The notes: generated by a model from the sequence alone, not told the origin. A DNA stretch of 64,000 nt from Teredinibacter franksiae (GCF_014218805.1 NZ_JACJUV010000001.1:2988501-3052500); one strand, 5' to 3'. Shown: positions 20,363 through 30,520, numbered from the stretch's first letter. Translations and numbers: made by a program.

Positions 20363-21328
20363 GTGACAACCCGGTTGGCTGACAATCAAGCATTTATAAC
20401 AGCCAATCGGTATTGGTTGGTGCTACAGGCGTGGGCAAAAAGCCAGCCGCTTGATGTTTGGCGCAATGCTGTTCTGATGTTTGCCGCGTTTTGGTTGGTG
20501 CATAGCTTTGCCCGCCTGTTTTGGGTGGTCTACCCGCTACCAGAGTTGCCCCAGCCCACCCGCTTTGCCGCTCCAGTAGTGGAAGGCGCTTCAGTAAAGA
20601 CAGTGTCGGTGGACATTGTTGCGCTGCAGGAGTTAAAGCTTTTTGGTGATGCTGGCGACCTGCCCATCGAAGACATCCAAGCGCAATCTGAAAATACCGA
20701 GTTAATGGTTGATGAGAATGCGGCAACTACGCGTCTTAGTTTGAAGTTACACGGTGTTATTGCCAGTGATGATTCACGCGAGGCGCGTGCCATTATCGAT
20801 GTAGGTAACGAGCAGGCTCTTTATCGCATTGGCGAAGAAATCAAAAAGAATAAGGGCGTGAAGCTGGCCAAGGTCATGGATCAGCGCGTTATTCTCGATA
20901 ATAAAGGGGCTTTTGAGTCGCTGTGGCTGTATTCGGAAGAAGATTTCAAAAAATCGGCCGCGACTCGAAATAGCTACAAAGTGCCCAGAGGCAAGGCTAG
21001 CGCCGGCAAAAAACCGGTTAGCAACAGTATTACTCCCAACCAAATCCCTAAGTCTATTAGTGATGTTGTACGTTTTAGCGTACACAGAGAAGACGGGAAG
21101 ATGATCGGCTATAAGGTTCGACCAGGGCGGGATAAGGTGTTATTTGAGCAGGTAGGGCTGAAGTCTGGTGACATTGTTACCAGTGTTAACGGCCGCGAAA
21201 TGACCGACCCCAAGCAGTTGCGTGAGGTCTATCAGGATTTGAAAACCGCAACCGAGGCTAGTTTGGTTGTGCGCCGCAATGAAGAAGAAATTCCCATTAC
21301 CGTAAGAGTAGACAGTACAGGTGGATAA
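20363..21328 (+). CDS. gspC: Type II secretion protein GspC
   Basis: Inner-membrane clamp linking the inner platform to the secretin. From GTG 20363 (GGAG 7 bases upstream) it has 321 aa. A single membrane helix (AVLMFAAFWLVHSFARLFWVV) is near residues 33-55. The homology region (LKLHGVIASDDSREARAII) is at about 120-170 and binds the GspD N domains. A C-terminal PDZ domain (about 225-320, GLKSGDIVTSVNGREM) may recruit substrates. First gene of the gspC-N operon; gspD starts 3 bases after its stop. Confidence 0.95.
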   Translation: MTTRLADNQAFITANRYWLVLQAWAKSQPLDVWRNAVLMFAAFWLVHSFARLFWVVYPLPELPQPTRFAAPVVEGASVKTVSVDIVALQELKLFGDAGDLPIEDIQAQSENTELMVDENAATTRLSLKLHGVIASDDSREARAIIDVGNEQALYRIGEEIKKNKGVKLAKVMDQRVILDNKGAFESLWLYSEEDFKKSAATRNSYKVPRGKASAGKKPVSNSITPNQIPKSISDVVRFSVHREDGKMIGYKVRPGRDKVLFEQVGLKSGDIVTSVNGREMTDPKQLREVYQDLKTATEASLVVRRNEEEIPITVRVDSTGG

Positions 21329-21331
21329 ACC

Positions 21332-23299
21332 GTGTTAAAGCATTTTCGTATCGCCCTTTGTGTGGTGATTTTGGGATTCTCAGTAGTAGGTTCGTTCCAT
21401 GCCTATGGCGCTCAGGAACGTACCTATACGGTCAACTTTAAAGACTCCGATATTCACGAAGTCATTAAATTCGTCGCTGAGGTCACCGGAAAAACCTTGG
21501 TGATCGACCCTCGTGTTAAGGGTCGGGTAAAAGTCATTTCGCAAAAGCCGTTAACCGAGCGGGAGCTTATGGAATTATTCCGCTCTGTGCTCGAGGTGCA
21601 TGATTTTACGATTATCGAGGTGGGTAATATCGTGCGCGTTGTTCCGCTGAAGGACGCGCGTTCGTCACCGTTGCCGGTAAAAGACAACCCTGAATTTGAT
21701 GAGGGTTACGTTACCCAGGTGATTCAGCTTAAGAATATCGCTGCGGCAAAGGTATTGCCGGTGTTGCGCCCGCTGGTGCCACAGCATTCGCATTTGGCTG
21801 CCTACGATCCCAGTAATGCCATTGTGGTTTCGGATACCGCGGCCAACATCGAGCGCATTAAAGAAATTATCGAAAAAATTGATACTGCAGCGCTACCTAC
21901 AACCGAAATTATTGAACTGAAATATGCCGATTCCGAAAACCTTGTTGCCACGCTAACCAAGTTAGATCGTGCTGCAGGTAGTAAAGGGGCTGCGCCTGCA
22001 AACAGATTGCAGATGGTCGCCGATAAGCGTAACAATGCCATTCTTATTAGTGGTGAAGACCTGCAGCGCCAACGCGTTAAAAAACTGATTTACCGACTCG
22101 ACCGCCCACAAATGCAAACCGGTAATGTGCGTGTGGTTTATCTTGAATATGCCACCGCCAAAGACGTCGCCACGGTTTTGAGTAAGGTTGTTCAAAACAT
22201 GCAGCGTATGGCACCGGGTGGCGACAAGAAGACTACCTCTGGCCAGGGGGCAACCGTGGAAGCGGACGAAGCCACCAATGCCCTATTGATTACCGCCAAC
22301 CCTGAAATTCTGGAAGCGCTCCTAGCCGTAGTTGAGCGCCTCGATATTCGCCGTGCGCAGGTTTTGGTGGAGGCGATTATTGTAGAAATGGCGCTAGGCG
22401 AAAAAGAGAGCCTTGGGGTTGAATGGATGTTCCAAAATGCATCGCAAGGTTTGTTGGGTGCCTCAACCGGTGCGGGTAGTGCCGCGGGTATTGCGGCCGC
22501 GCTATTCGGCAGTGCTGAAGAGGCTACCGTTGGTCTTGCGGGTGCTCTTGGCAGTATGCCGGGCGAAACTTTTGGTGTTGCCGGCAATACCGGTGATCAA
22601 GACTTTATCGTGTTGGTGAATATGCTTAAAAACAACACCAACGCGAATATTCTATCAACGCCTACGTTGCTGACCATGGACAACAACGAAGCGATGATTT
22701 CTGTGGGGCAGAACGTTCCTTTCGTAACCGGTAGCTTCACTAACTCCGGCGGCAATGGTGGCAGCAACCCGTTCCAGACCATTCAGCGGGAAGACGTGGG
22801 TATTACCCTTACCGTTACGCCACATGTTAACGAGGGCGATAAGGTTATCATGGAGATTCAGCAGGAAATTTCCAGTGTGGATAACGCCGCAGCCATCAGT
22901 GCCTCGGATGTTATTACTAACCAGCGTAAAGTTGAAACGCAGGTTATGGCTAAAGACGGTGAGGTTATCGTGCTCGGTGGTTTGATCCGTGACGACATAC
23001 AAATGGGTGAGCGACGGGTACCGCTGTTGGGTAGCATTCCAATCCTGGGTCGTGCCTTCCGTTCAAATTCCACCAACATTGTTAAGTCCAATTTAATGAT
23101 CTTTATTCGTCCAACTATTGTTCGCGACGATGAAACACTGGAAGGTGCTACGGCTGAAAAATATCGCTACATTCGCGATCTGCAGGTGCAGCAGCGCTCC
23201 CAAAGCCTGCAGGACATACCGGAAGATATGCTACGCATGCTGCCGGAATGGGAAGAACAGATAAAAGGTTATAAAAATACTGAAGCGGAAGCCAAGTAA
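21332..23299 (+). CDS. gspD: Type II secretion secretin GspD
   Basis: Forms the outer-membrane channel of the type II system. It is 655 aa, start GTG 21332. A signal peptide (about 1-27, ending HAYGA) precedes the N0 domain (YTVNFKDSDIHEVIKFV), N1-N3 repeats, and the C-terminal secretin domain with VPLLGSIPILGRAFRS. A Gly/Ala-rich stretch at about 380-420 lies before the barrel. A short S-domain-like tail follows. Complete, no breaks seen. Confidence 0.97.
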   Translation: MLKHFRIALCVVILGFSVVGSFHAYGAQERTYTVNFKDSDIHEVIKFVAEVTGKTLVIDPRVKGRVKVISQKPLTERELMELFRSVLEVHDFTIIEVGNIVRVVPLKDARSSPLPVKDNPEFDEGYVTQVIQLKNIAAAKVLPVLRPLVPQHSHLAAYDPSNAIVVSDTAANIERIKEIIEKIDTAALPTTEIIELKYADSENLVATLTKLDRAAGSKGAAPANRLQMVADKRNNAILISGEDLQRQRVKKLIYRLDRPQMQTGNVRVVYLEYATAKDVATVLSKVVQNMQRMAPGGDKKTTSGQGATVEADEATNALLITANPEILEALLAVVERLDIRRAQVLVEAIIVEMALGEKESLGVEWMFQNASQGLLGASTGAGSAAGIAAALFGSAEEATVGLAGALGSMPGETFGVAGNTGDQDFIVLVNMLKNNTNANILSTPTLLTMDNNEAMISVGQNVPFVTGSFTNSGGNGGSNPFQTIQREDVGITLTVTPHVNEGDKVIMEIQQEISSVDNAAAISASDVITNQRKVETQVMAKDGEVIVLGGLIRDDIQMGERRVPLLGSIPILGRAFRSNSTNIVKSNLMIFIRPTIVRDDETLEGATAEKYRYIRDLQVQQRSQSLQDIPEDMLRMLPEWEEQIKGYKNTEAEAK

Positions 23300-23311
23300 G
23301 GGGTAGCTGTT

Positions 23312-24784
23312 GTGAGTGAAGAAACTGCCACACTTGTCCATGCGCGCCTGCCGTTTTCTTTCGCCAGCACTTACGGTGTGATGCTCGACGAGCAGAAACT
23401 GCTGTACAAGCCGGGCATATCCGCGCAGACCTTACTGGAGGTTCGCCGCCATCTTGGTCAGCCGTTTGAGCTGGAAGAGCTGGACGAAGAAAGTTTTAAA
23501 GCACGGCTGGCCCGTGTTTATCAAAGTGCCGACGGTGAAGCGTTACAGGCAGCAGAAGATATGGGCGATGAGTTCGATCTTTCCTCGCTGGCAGAAGATA
23601 TTCCCGATGACAGTGAGCTGTTATCGGGCGATGGTGATGCGCCCGTTATTCGGTTGATTAATGCGGTATTGTCACAGGCGGTTCAAGAAAAAGCGTCTGA
23701 TATTCATGTTGAGCCCTATGAAGATCGTGTATCTATTCGTTTCCGTGTCGACGGTATTCTGAACGAAGTACTGTCACCCAAGCCGCAGTTGGCGCCCATT
23801 CTGGTATCGCGTTTAAAAGTTATGGCGCGGATGGATATCGCTGAAAAGCGTATACCCCAGGATGGCCGAATTACCGTCAAACTGGCGGGGCATGCGGTGG
23901 ATATTCGTGTATCCACTATTCCATCTGCCCATGGTGAGCGCGTGGTGTTGCGTTTGCTAGACCAAGCCGCTGGGCAGTTATCGCTCAAGCAGCTGCGTAT
24001 GCCCGGGGATGTTACGGCGGGCTTCGAGCATGCTCTGCATAAACCTCACGGTATTATTCTGGTAACCGGGCCCACGGGCTCTGGTAAAACTACCTCGCTT
24101 TATGCGGGCCTCAGTCATTTGAACACGCGAGCGCGGAATATTCTCACCGTAGAAGACCCAATTGAATACCTGTTACAGGGCATCGGTCAGACTCAGGTAA
24201 ATGCCAAAGTCGATATGACCTTTGCTCGCGGACTGCGCGCCATACTGCGTCAGGATCCGGATGTAGTGATGATTGGTGAAATTCGCGATCAAGAAACCGC
24301 CTCCATTGCGGTACAAGCATCGCTTACCGGTCACTTGGTGTTGTCCACTTTGCACACCAACACGGCCATTGGTGCAATAACGCGGCTACAGGATATGGGT
24401 GTAGAGCCCTTCCTATTGTCATCCAGCCTAGAAGGGCTAATGGCCCAGCGGCTGATACGTGTTCTGTGTGAACATTGTAAAGAAGCTTATGTATCGTCGG
24501 AATCTGAGACCGTGCGTCTTGGCGTGCCCGAGGGAGAAACCATTTTTAAAGCCACGGGTTGCGAACGCTGCCACCATTCAGGCTACCGTGGGCGAGCTGG
24601 TCTGTATGAATTAATTCAGGTAGACGACCATTTGCGTCAGCTCATTCATGAGGGCGCTGGTGAGCAAGTTATGCTCGCTCATGCGCGTACTTATTCCAAA
24701 TCCATTGACCAATGTGGTCGCGAGAAAGTACTCAACGGTGAAACCAGCGTTGAGGAAGTTCTGCGCGTAACGTCCGTGTCATAG
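23312..24784 (+). CDS. gspE: Type II secretion ATPase GspE
   Basis: Hexameric cytoplasmic ATPase that powers pseudopilus assembly. It is 490 aa, start GTG 23312. An N1E-like domain (residues 1-110) is followed by Walker A GPTGSGKTT (253-261), the Asp box LTVEDPIEY, Walker B and the His box. The tetracysteine zinc module is intact (CEHC and CERC). It starts 12 bases after gspD. Confidence 0.97.
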   Translation: MSEETATLVHARLPFSFASTYGVMLDEQKLLYKPGISAQTLLEVRRHLGQPFELEELDEESFKARLARVYQSADGEALQAAEDMGDEFDLSSLAEDIPDDSELLSGDGDAPVIRLINAVLSQAVQEKASDIHVEPYEDRVSIRFRVDGILNEVLSPKPQLAPILVSRLKVMARMDIAEKRIPQDGRITVKLAGHAVDIRVSTIPSAHGERVVLRLLDQAAGQLSLKQLRMPGDVTAGFEHALHKPHGIILVTGPTGSGKTTSLYAGLSHLNTRARNILTVEDPIEYLLQGIGQTQVNAKVDMTFARGLRAILRQDPDVVMIGEIRDQETASIAVQASLTGHLVLSTLHTNTAIGAITRLQDMGVEPFLLSSSLEGLMAQRLIRVLCEHCKEAYVSSESETVRLGVPEGETIFKATGCERCHHSGYRGRAGLYELIQVDDHLRQLIHEGAGEQVMLAHARTYSKSIDQCGREKVLNGETSVEEVLRVTSVS

Positions 24785-24801
24785 CGTAGGTAGATTCTGA
24801 A

Positions 24802-26031
24802 GTGAGTGCTTTTAGTTATCAGGCTCTGGATGCCAAAGGTAAAAAGGTTAAGGGCGTTCTTGAGGGCGACTCGGAGCGCCACGTACGCACCCAGTTGCGT
24901 GCTAAGCAATTAAAGCCTCTCGAGGTTAAAACCACTCGGCAGAAGGCCAGTCCGTCGTCGGGTGAGCCGAAATTCAGTTTTTCTTTTGGTGGCCCCAGTA
25001 TGGGCTACCGCGATTTGTCTCTGGTTACACGGCAACTGGCAACGCTGGTGCAATCAGGGCTGCCGCTAGACGAAGTACTGGCTTCCACCGCCAAGCAAGC
25101 ACGTAAGCCTGGGGTAAAAACCATTGTTTTACAGGTGCGCTCGCGTGTGCTCGAGGGCCTGAGCCTTGCCCAAGCAATGGCAGAACTGCCTAAGGTGTTC
25201 GACAACCTTTACCGCGCCATGGTGCGTGCTGGCGAATCTTCCGGTTATCTTGGCCCAGTACTTGAGCAGTTGGCCGACTACACGGAGCGCGGGCAGGAAG
25301 CGAAACAACAGTTAAAAATGGCGATGGTTTACCCTGCCATTATGCTCCTGGTCAGTATTGGTATCGTGACCTTCTTGATGGTGAATGTAGTACCCAAAAT
25401 TGTTGATATGTTCGAGCGCAGTAAGCAGGAATTGCCGGGTATTACCGAATTTTTAATTGGTTCGAGTCGGTTTATAACGGACTACGGGATTTTTTTATTG
25501 GCCGCCATTATTGCTGCGGTAATCGCGTTTAAATGGGCCATTAAAAATAAAAAATATAAACAGCGCTGGCATGCAATTGTGTTGCGCATGCCACTGTTTG
25601 GCAACCTGACGCTACAGGCTGAAAGTGCGCGTTATGCCAGTACCCTTGGCTTACTCGCTAGCAGTGGCGTACCGCTGCTGGATGCATTGCGTATTGCTGC
25701 ACAGGTACTCACTAATTCGCAGCTTAGAAGCGCGGCTGCCGAAGTGGCGGTTATGGTACAAGAGGGCTCCAGCCTCAACAAAGCTTTGGATGCCGTAGAC
25801 GTATTTCCACCGCTGCTGGTGCAAATGGCAGCGAGTGGAGAGGCCAACGGAAAGCTTGCAGAACAACTGCTGCATGCGGCACGAAATCAGGAGCGTGAAT
25901 TGTCGTTCACTGTCAGTACCATGATGGGGTTAATGGAGCCCGTCATGATTCTGTTTATGGGCGGTATGGTTGGCTTTATTGTGGTAGCCATGTTGCTGCC
26001 CATCTTCCAGATGAACCAACTGGTTAAATAA
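24802..26031 (+). CDS. gspF: Type II secretion inner-membrane platform protein GspF
   Basis: Polytopic platform protein interacting with GspE and GspL. It is 409 aa, start GTG 24802. Two homologous cytoplasmic four-helix domains (LVTRQLATLVQSGLPLDEVL and ARYASTLGLLASSGVPLLDAL) are separated by a membrane segment near 168-190. The last helix MEPVMILFMGGMVGFIVVAML is family-typical. Confidence 0.97.
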   Translation: MSAFSYQALDAKGKKVKGVLEGDSERHVRTQLRAKQLKPLEVKTTRQKASPSSGEPKFSFSFGGPSMGYRDLSLVTRQLATLVQSGLPLDEVLASTAKQARKPGVKTIVLQVRSRVLEGLSLAQAMAELPKVFDNLYRAMVRAGESSGYLGPVLEQLADYTERGQEAKQQLKMAMVYPAIMLLVSIGIVTFLMVNVVPKIVDMFERSKQELPGITEFLIGSSRFITDYGIFLLAAIIAAVIAFKWAIKNKKYKQRWHAIVLRMPLFGNLTLQAESARYASTLGLLASSGVPLLDALRIAAQVLTNSQLRSAAAEVAVMVQEGSSLNKALDAVDVFPPLLVQMAASGEANGKLAEQLLHAARNQERELSFTVSTMMGLMEPVMILFMGGMVGFIVVAMLLPIFQMNQLVK

Positions 26032-26051
26032 ATTAACGGTGAGAGTTAACT

Positions 26052-26504
26052 ATGAAACATGTTAAACAAAGTCGCGGCTTCAGCCTTATAGAAATTATGG
26101 TTGTGCTGGTGATTATGGGGCTTTTGGCTTCGGTTGTGGCGCCGAATGTTATGGAAGCGCTTTCGGGCAGTAAAAAGCAGAAAGTTGAAGCCGATTTCGC
26201 CAACATTGAAACCGCACTGAAAATGTACAAACTGGATAATTTTATTTATCCCACCACCGAACAGGGCTTAGAAGCACTGGTGTCTCCACCCACCTCATCA
26301 CCGGAAGCCAAAAACTGGCGTAAAGGCGGCTACTTGGGTGAATTACCTTACGACCCTTGGCAAACCCCTTATTTGTACGAGGGCGACCCTGGTACTGGCA
26401 AGCCCTACGAGATTTACACCTTGGGCGCCGATGGTGTGCGCGGTGGTGATGACGAAGCAACCGACATCAGTAACTGGGCGCAGCCCGGTGGCAATGGCCA
26501 GTAG
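26052..26504 (+). CDS. gspG: Type II secretion major pseudopilin GspG
   Basis: Main pseudopilus subunit, 150 aa. The prepilin peptidase site is SRG|FSLIEIMVVLVIMG (cleavage after residue 9, Glu at +5). Calcium-site Asp residues are near the C-terminus (GADGVRGGDDEATDI). Needs GspO/PilD, which is not in this window. Confidence 0.97.
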   Translation: MKHVKQSRGFSLIEIMVVLVIMGLLASVVAPNVMEALSGSKKQKVEADFANIETALKMYKLDNFIYPTTEQGLEALVSPPTSSPEAKNWRKGGYLGELPYDPWQTPYLYEGDPGTGKPYEIYTLGADGVRGGDDEATDISNWAQPGGNGQ

Positions 26505-26507
26505 ACA

Positions 26508-27110
26508 ATGACCCCTCGGCGCTCGCTAAGTCGGCATAGCAAGCAGCGCGCATTTTCGCTGATAGAGCTATTGGTGGTGCTGGTGGTGATTGGCGTTGTT
26601 ATGGGCGGTGTAAGCATTGCCGTTGGTGGCGGTGGCCCGGAAGAAGAGTTAAGGGGATCGGTACAAAAATTTACCGCGTTTGCCGAGCATGCCAGCGAAA
26701 TGGCCGTGCTAACCGGCAAACCCTTTGGCTTAATGTTGGAGCCCCCCGGGTGGCAGGAAGATTCACTTGATGCCGGTTGGCGTTATCGCTGGCAAACCAT
26801 GGAACTACAGGGCTGGGTAGATTACCCGGAGTTACAGGCTATTCACCTGCCTAAACAAATCGCTCTTTATGTCACCATCGAAGGTGAATTGTGGGACTGG
26901 GAGGATGCACCGGAAGTTCGGCTGCCGGCCATAGCGTTTTACCCCGGTGGTGATATGACAATCTTCGAGATTGAATTTACGCTCGAAGGCTTAGAGTTAG
27001 ATATGGATGTAGAGGCCACCGAGCATGTCGCCGTTGACGACTGGGGGCGTGTGGTGTGGGTTGAAATGGCCAAGCTCGAAGAAGAACTTCGGCTTGAATT
27101 GGAGAACTAA
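26508..27110 (+). CDS. gspH: Type II secretion minor pseudopilin GspH
   Basis: Minor pseudopilin of 200 aa. The prepilin motif reads KQRA|FSLIELLVVLVVIG, so the residue before cleavage is Ala instead of the usual Gly; the rest of the signal (+1 Phe, +5 Glu) is normal. The C-terminal part is beta-rich and very acidic. It starts 3 bases after gspG, so it shares the operon transcript. Confidence 0.92.
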   Translation: MTPRRSLSRHSKQRAFSLIELLVVLVVIGVVMGGVSIAVGGGGPEEELRGSVQKFTAFAEHASEMAVLTGKPFGLMLEPPGWQEDSLDAGWRYRWQTMELQGWVDYPELQAIHLPKQIALYVTIEGELWDWEDAPEVRLPAIAFYPGGDMTIFEIEFTLEGLELDMDVEATEHVAVDDWGRVVWVEMAKLEEELRLELEN

Positions 27111-27111
27111 T

Positions 27112-27534
27112 ATGGCAGCTCCAGCGCGGCGACCAAACAACAAGCAACGGGGTTTTACCCTTATTGAAGTGTTGATAGCGTTATCCATTGTTGCCGTAGC
27201 ATTGCCGGCACTGGTAACACGGGTGCAGTCAGTCTCCGAAAACACCGGTTATATTGAACAGAAAACCTATGCCTTCTGGGTAGCGCAGAACAAGATGGAA
27301 GAGTTGATGCTCGACTATCGGTTGAAAAATACCTTTCCTAAAACCAAGCTGCACGACACCGTCGAGTTTGGCGGCAAAGAGTGGTACTGGGAAGTAGAGG
27401 CCGATACTACAGGACAGGAAGGCGTTTATCGCATGCAGGTGAGCGTGGGTAACGACGAAGACGACATTCTCGCTAGCTATGGTGCGTTTATTCGCGATAA
27501 AGGTCGTACCCCGCAAGCAGGCCCGGGCTCATGA
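27112..27534 (+). CDS. gspI: Type II secretion minor pseudopilin GspI
   Basis: 140 aa from ATG 27112, with GGAG at 27101-27104. The prepilin site is KQRG|FTLIEVLIALSIVA. The frame is also open for 29 codons upstream inside gspH, but only this start places the cleavage motif near the N-terminus. GspI nucleates the tip complex with GspJ and GspK. Confidence 0.95.
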   Translation: MAAPARRPNNKQRGFTLIEVLIALSIVAVALPALVTRVQSVSENTGYIEQKTYAFWVAQNKMEELMLDYRLKNTFPKTKLHDTVEFGGKEWYWEVEADTTGQEGVYRMQVSVGNDEDDILASYGAFIRDKGRTPQAGPGS

Positions 27535-28151
27535 AATCGCAAGCGGGCATATCGCTGTTAGAGGTGCTGGTAGCCTCGGTGATTATGGCTAGCATTGCGG
27601 TATTGGCCTTTGGCGCACTGGATGTAACCGAGCGCTCGAAGGTGGCCAGCGAAGATAACATGCGCAAATTGCAGCAATTCGACCGCGGCTGGACGATGAT
27701 CGAAAACGACCTGCGCAACGCACTTTCCTACGCTAGCGGCAGTGCTTACGGCGACTTAATTAACGCCATGGACGTGAGCTACGGCGATGAATACGTTCTA
27801 TCGTTTCTACGGGGTGGCCGCGCCAACCCGCTGGGCTTTCCGCGCACCGAGCTGGCAAGGGTAGGCTACCGTGTTGAAGATGGCACTCTGTGGCGCGACC
27901 AGTGGATTGACCCACAGAATTTGGATATCGATTTTGCCCGCAGCCAGAAAGTGCTGGATAAAGTAGAAGAAATAACTATACGGGTTTTGCCTCCGGCCCC
28001 AATTGGTAAGGGCTATAAAGAAGGCCCTTGGGTAGAAGAATGGCCCGGAACCGGGCCACCCAACGTATTACCGCTGGCCCTAGAAATTACCCTTAACACC
28101 GAAGGCCGTGGCGAAATTACACGCTTATTCTCCTTGTCGCCGGGACAATAA
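27531..28151 (+). CDS. gspJ: Type II secretion minor pseudopilin GspJ
   Basis: 206 aa, ATG 27531 overlapping the gspI stop (ATGA). The prepilin site is SQAG|ISLLEVLVASVIMA with only five residues before cleavage. The globular domain is beta-rich and ends ITRLFSLSPGQ. Forms the pseudopilus tip with GspI and GspK. Confidence 0.95.
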   Translation: MKSQAGISLLEVLVASVIMASIAVLAFGALDVTERSKVASEDNMRKLQQFDRGWTMIENDLRNALSYASGSAYGDLINAMDVSYGDEYVLSFLRGGRANPLGFPRTELARVGYRVEDGTLWRDQWIDPQNLDIDFARSQKVLDKVEEITIRVLPPAPIGKGYKEGPWVEEWPGTGPPNVLPLALEITLNTEGRGEITRLFSLSPGQ

Positions 28152-28179
28152 ACGTGGGTATACAAAAAAAGATGGTTTT

Positions 28180-29238
28180 ATGACGCAGCTGCAGCAAACA
28201 GAAAGGTCGAAGCAAGCGGGTGTGGCGCTGATACTGGCACTGCTTGTGGTAGCCTTGGTTGCGGCGATCGCTGTGGAGCTGAGTTGGAAGTTTGACCTTA
28301 GCGTTACTCGGTCGGCCAACCGCTGGTACGGCGTACAGGCCGATGCTTACTTGTTGGGCGCAGAAGAAGTTGGTGTGTTTTTACTGGAAACCGATGCCGA
28401 CGAAGATAGTAAGGACGGTATACTGTCTGACACGCTCACCGAAATATGGGCCACACCACAACAGTTTCCAACGGATGAAGGTTGGTTGCGCGCGAGTTTG
28501 GAAGACGCCCAGGGCCGGTTCAATATCAACGCTTTGGTGAAAAAAGCCCAGAAGCCAAACGGCAACAAAACCCCGGCACCCTGGCAAAAATGGACGGCGG
28601 CACAAAGGCGGTTTATTCGCTTACTCCAAACCATTGAAATAGAGCCGGAAGTGTATATGGACCAGCAGGTGGCCATGAGCTTAACGGAAGCGGTTATAGA
28701 TTGGGTGGACAAAGACTCGAAAGTGACGGGCTTTGGTGGAGCTGAATCCGATTATTACGGTCAGCTGGAGCCACCCTTTGTGATTGCCAACAGGCCAATG
28801 ATAAGTGTGTCGGAACTGAATATTATTCGCGGTATGACACCGCAATTGTATCAGGCGCTGTTGCCGTTGGTTATTGCGCTGCCAGATGAAGAAGCAACCT
28901 TAAACGTAAACACCATGCCGTTTGAATTAATTCGTACCATTAATAGTAAAACTGAGTTGTATCCGAGCACTGTGGACGATGCGCAATATATTTTTGAGGA
29001 GCGCGGTGCTGGTTTCGACGACATTGAAGCTTTTAAAACCTCAGGGGCTGTTGATCAGGTCGTAGGTGGGGGGGGTGGTAACACCAACCTCGATACCGAT
29101 GGCTTGGGCGTAGCAAGTAAGTATTTTCTGATGTTGGGGGATACAGCGGTAGGCGAGACCATTCGCCAACGCAAAACCTTACTGCACCGCGAAGGAAGCA
29201 AGGTGACAATCTTGCGTAGAACGGATGCAAATTTTTAG
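28180..29238 (+). CDS. gspK: Type II secretion minor pseudopilin GspK
   Basis: 352 aa from ATG 28180. The signal KQAG|VALILALLVVALVAAI lacks the +5 Glu, which is normal for GspK at the pilus tip. The large helical domain contains LEDAQGRFNINALV and LNVNTMPFELIRT, both family-typical. The frame is open upstream inside gspJ, but the signal position fixes this start. Confidence 0.95.
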   Translation: MTQLQQTERSKQAGVALILALLVVALVAAIAVELSWKFDLSVTRSANRWYGVQADAYLLGAEEVGVFLLETDADEDSKDGILSDTLTEIWATPQQFPTDEGWLRASLEDAQGRFNINALVKKAQKPNGNKTPAPWQKWTAAQRRFIRLLQTIEIEPEVYMDQQVAMSLTEAVIDWVDKDSKVTGFGGAESDYYGQLEPPFVIANRPMISVSELNIIRGMTPQLYQALLPLVIALPDEEATLNVNTMPFELIRTINSKTELYPSTVDDAQYIFEERGAGFDDIEAFKTSGAVDQVVGGGGGNTNLDTDGLGVASKYFLMLGDTAVGETIRQRKTLLHREGSKVTILRRTDANF

Positions 29239-29287
29239 GCCGTTAACGGCAAAAAGAAATAAGAAACATTAAAAAGAGATTGCAAAC

Positions 29288-30520
29288 GTGGCTGAAAAAA
29301 TAATTGCCCGACAGACATTCGATGGCCTGTGGCAGTGGCGCAGCGCAACGGTCGAAGGCCAATGGCTATCGGATGTTTATCACACCGGTGATGACGAAGC
29401 GATGGCCGAGCAGGCGAAAGCAAGCCACGCCGCGGTTACGTTGCTGGTACCCGGTGAGTCAGTTGTATGTTGTTCTTCGAAGGTAGAATCTAAAGACAAG
29501 CGCCATCTTGCGAAAATGCTGCCCTATGAACTGGAAGAGCAGATTATCGACAACGTTGAAGATGTGCATATGGTGTTTGGCGGTATTCGTGAAGATCAAG
29601 TGTCAATTGCGTACATAAAATCTGATCATCTGACGGCTGCGATAGCGCCGCTGTTGCAACAGAGTTGTGATTTGCGGGTTGTGGTTGCCAGTTACCTGAG
29701 TTTGCGTACCGAAAACCAGGGTGTAACCATTGTTGCCGACAATGGTCAGTTAATTGTGCGCTTGGGTGAAGACCTGGGTTTTACGGTCGATATTGCGCTC
29801 GCACCCATGGTACTGCGCGACCAGCCAGAGCTGGATTTTACCGTAACCATTAATTTGGTTGCCGAAGACGATACTCAGCTCGACTGGATAGAAGAGTGGC
29901 TGCCTAAGGCATGGAAAGAGGAAAACGGCCCCGAAATAAAACGTAATATTGGTGGTATATGGGATTGGATAGAGCCCGAAGCCGTTAATGACGAATTAAA
30001 TTTACGTAGCGGAATATTTTCGCGTCAGCTGCCGTTAAAACGCTGGCTAGAAAGTTGGAAAAAACCGTTGATAGCCATTGCAGCGGCTTACCTAATTGCC
30101 GTATGTGTTGCGTTTGTAGAGTATCAGCGGGCCAAAGCAGAGCAGAAGCACATTGTGGCAACCATCAATGAGGTGTACAAAAGGGCTGTACCAAATGGCC
30201 GCCCCGGCGATGCTGAAGGGCGTTTGGAAAAACTCGTTAAAAATATGAAAGGTGGTACCCGTGCCAGTAGTAATTTAATGGTTCTGCTGGCAGGTGTTTC
30301 TGAAAACTTGAGAGGTGGCGGCAGTATTTCCATGTCCAGCTTTCGTTACAACTCGGACGAAGGTGAATTGATGTTAAACATCGAGGCCAATAGTTTTGGT
30401 GACCTGGAAAGTTTACGTACCGGTGTGGAGAAAAAGGGTTTTACAGCTGAACTGATGCGTGTAGAAGCGAAGGGCGATAAACAAAGTGCTCGTATGAAAG
30501 TTGCGGAGGCCAGCGAATGA
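29288..30520 (+). CDS. gspL: Type II secretion protein GspL
   Basis: 410 aa, start GTG 29288. The cytoplasmic actin-like domain (about 1-250; LAKMLPYELEEQIIDNVEDV) binds GspE. One membrane helix is near 261-280 (PLIAIAAAYLIAVCVAFVE). The periplasmic ferredoxin-like domain closes the protein. It overlaps gspM by 4 bases. Confidence 0.93.
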   Translation: MAEKIIARQTFDGLWQWRSATVEGQWLSDVYHTGDDEAMAEQAKASHAAVTLLVPGESVVCCSSKVESKDKRHLAKMLPYELEEQIIDNVEDVHMVFGGIREDQVSIAYIKSDHLTAAIAPLLQQSCDLRVVVASYLSLRTENQGVTIVADNGQLIVRLGEDLGFTVDIALAPMVLRDQPELDFTVTINLVAEDDTQLDWIEEWLPKAWKEENGPEIKRNIGGIWDWIEPEAVNDELNLRSGIFSRQLPLKRWLESWKKPLIAIAAAYLIAVCVAFVEYQRAKAEQKHIVATINEVYKRAVPNGRPGDAEGRLEKLVKNMKGGTRASSNLMVLLAGVSENLRGGGSISMSSFRYNSDEGELMLNIEANSFGDLESLRTGVEKKGFTAELMRVEAKGDKQSARMKVAEASE

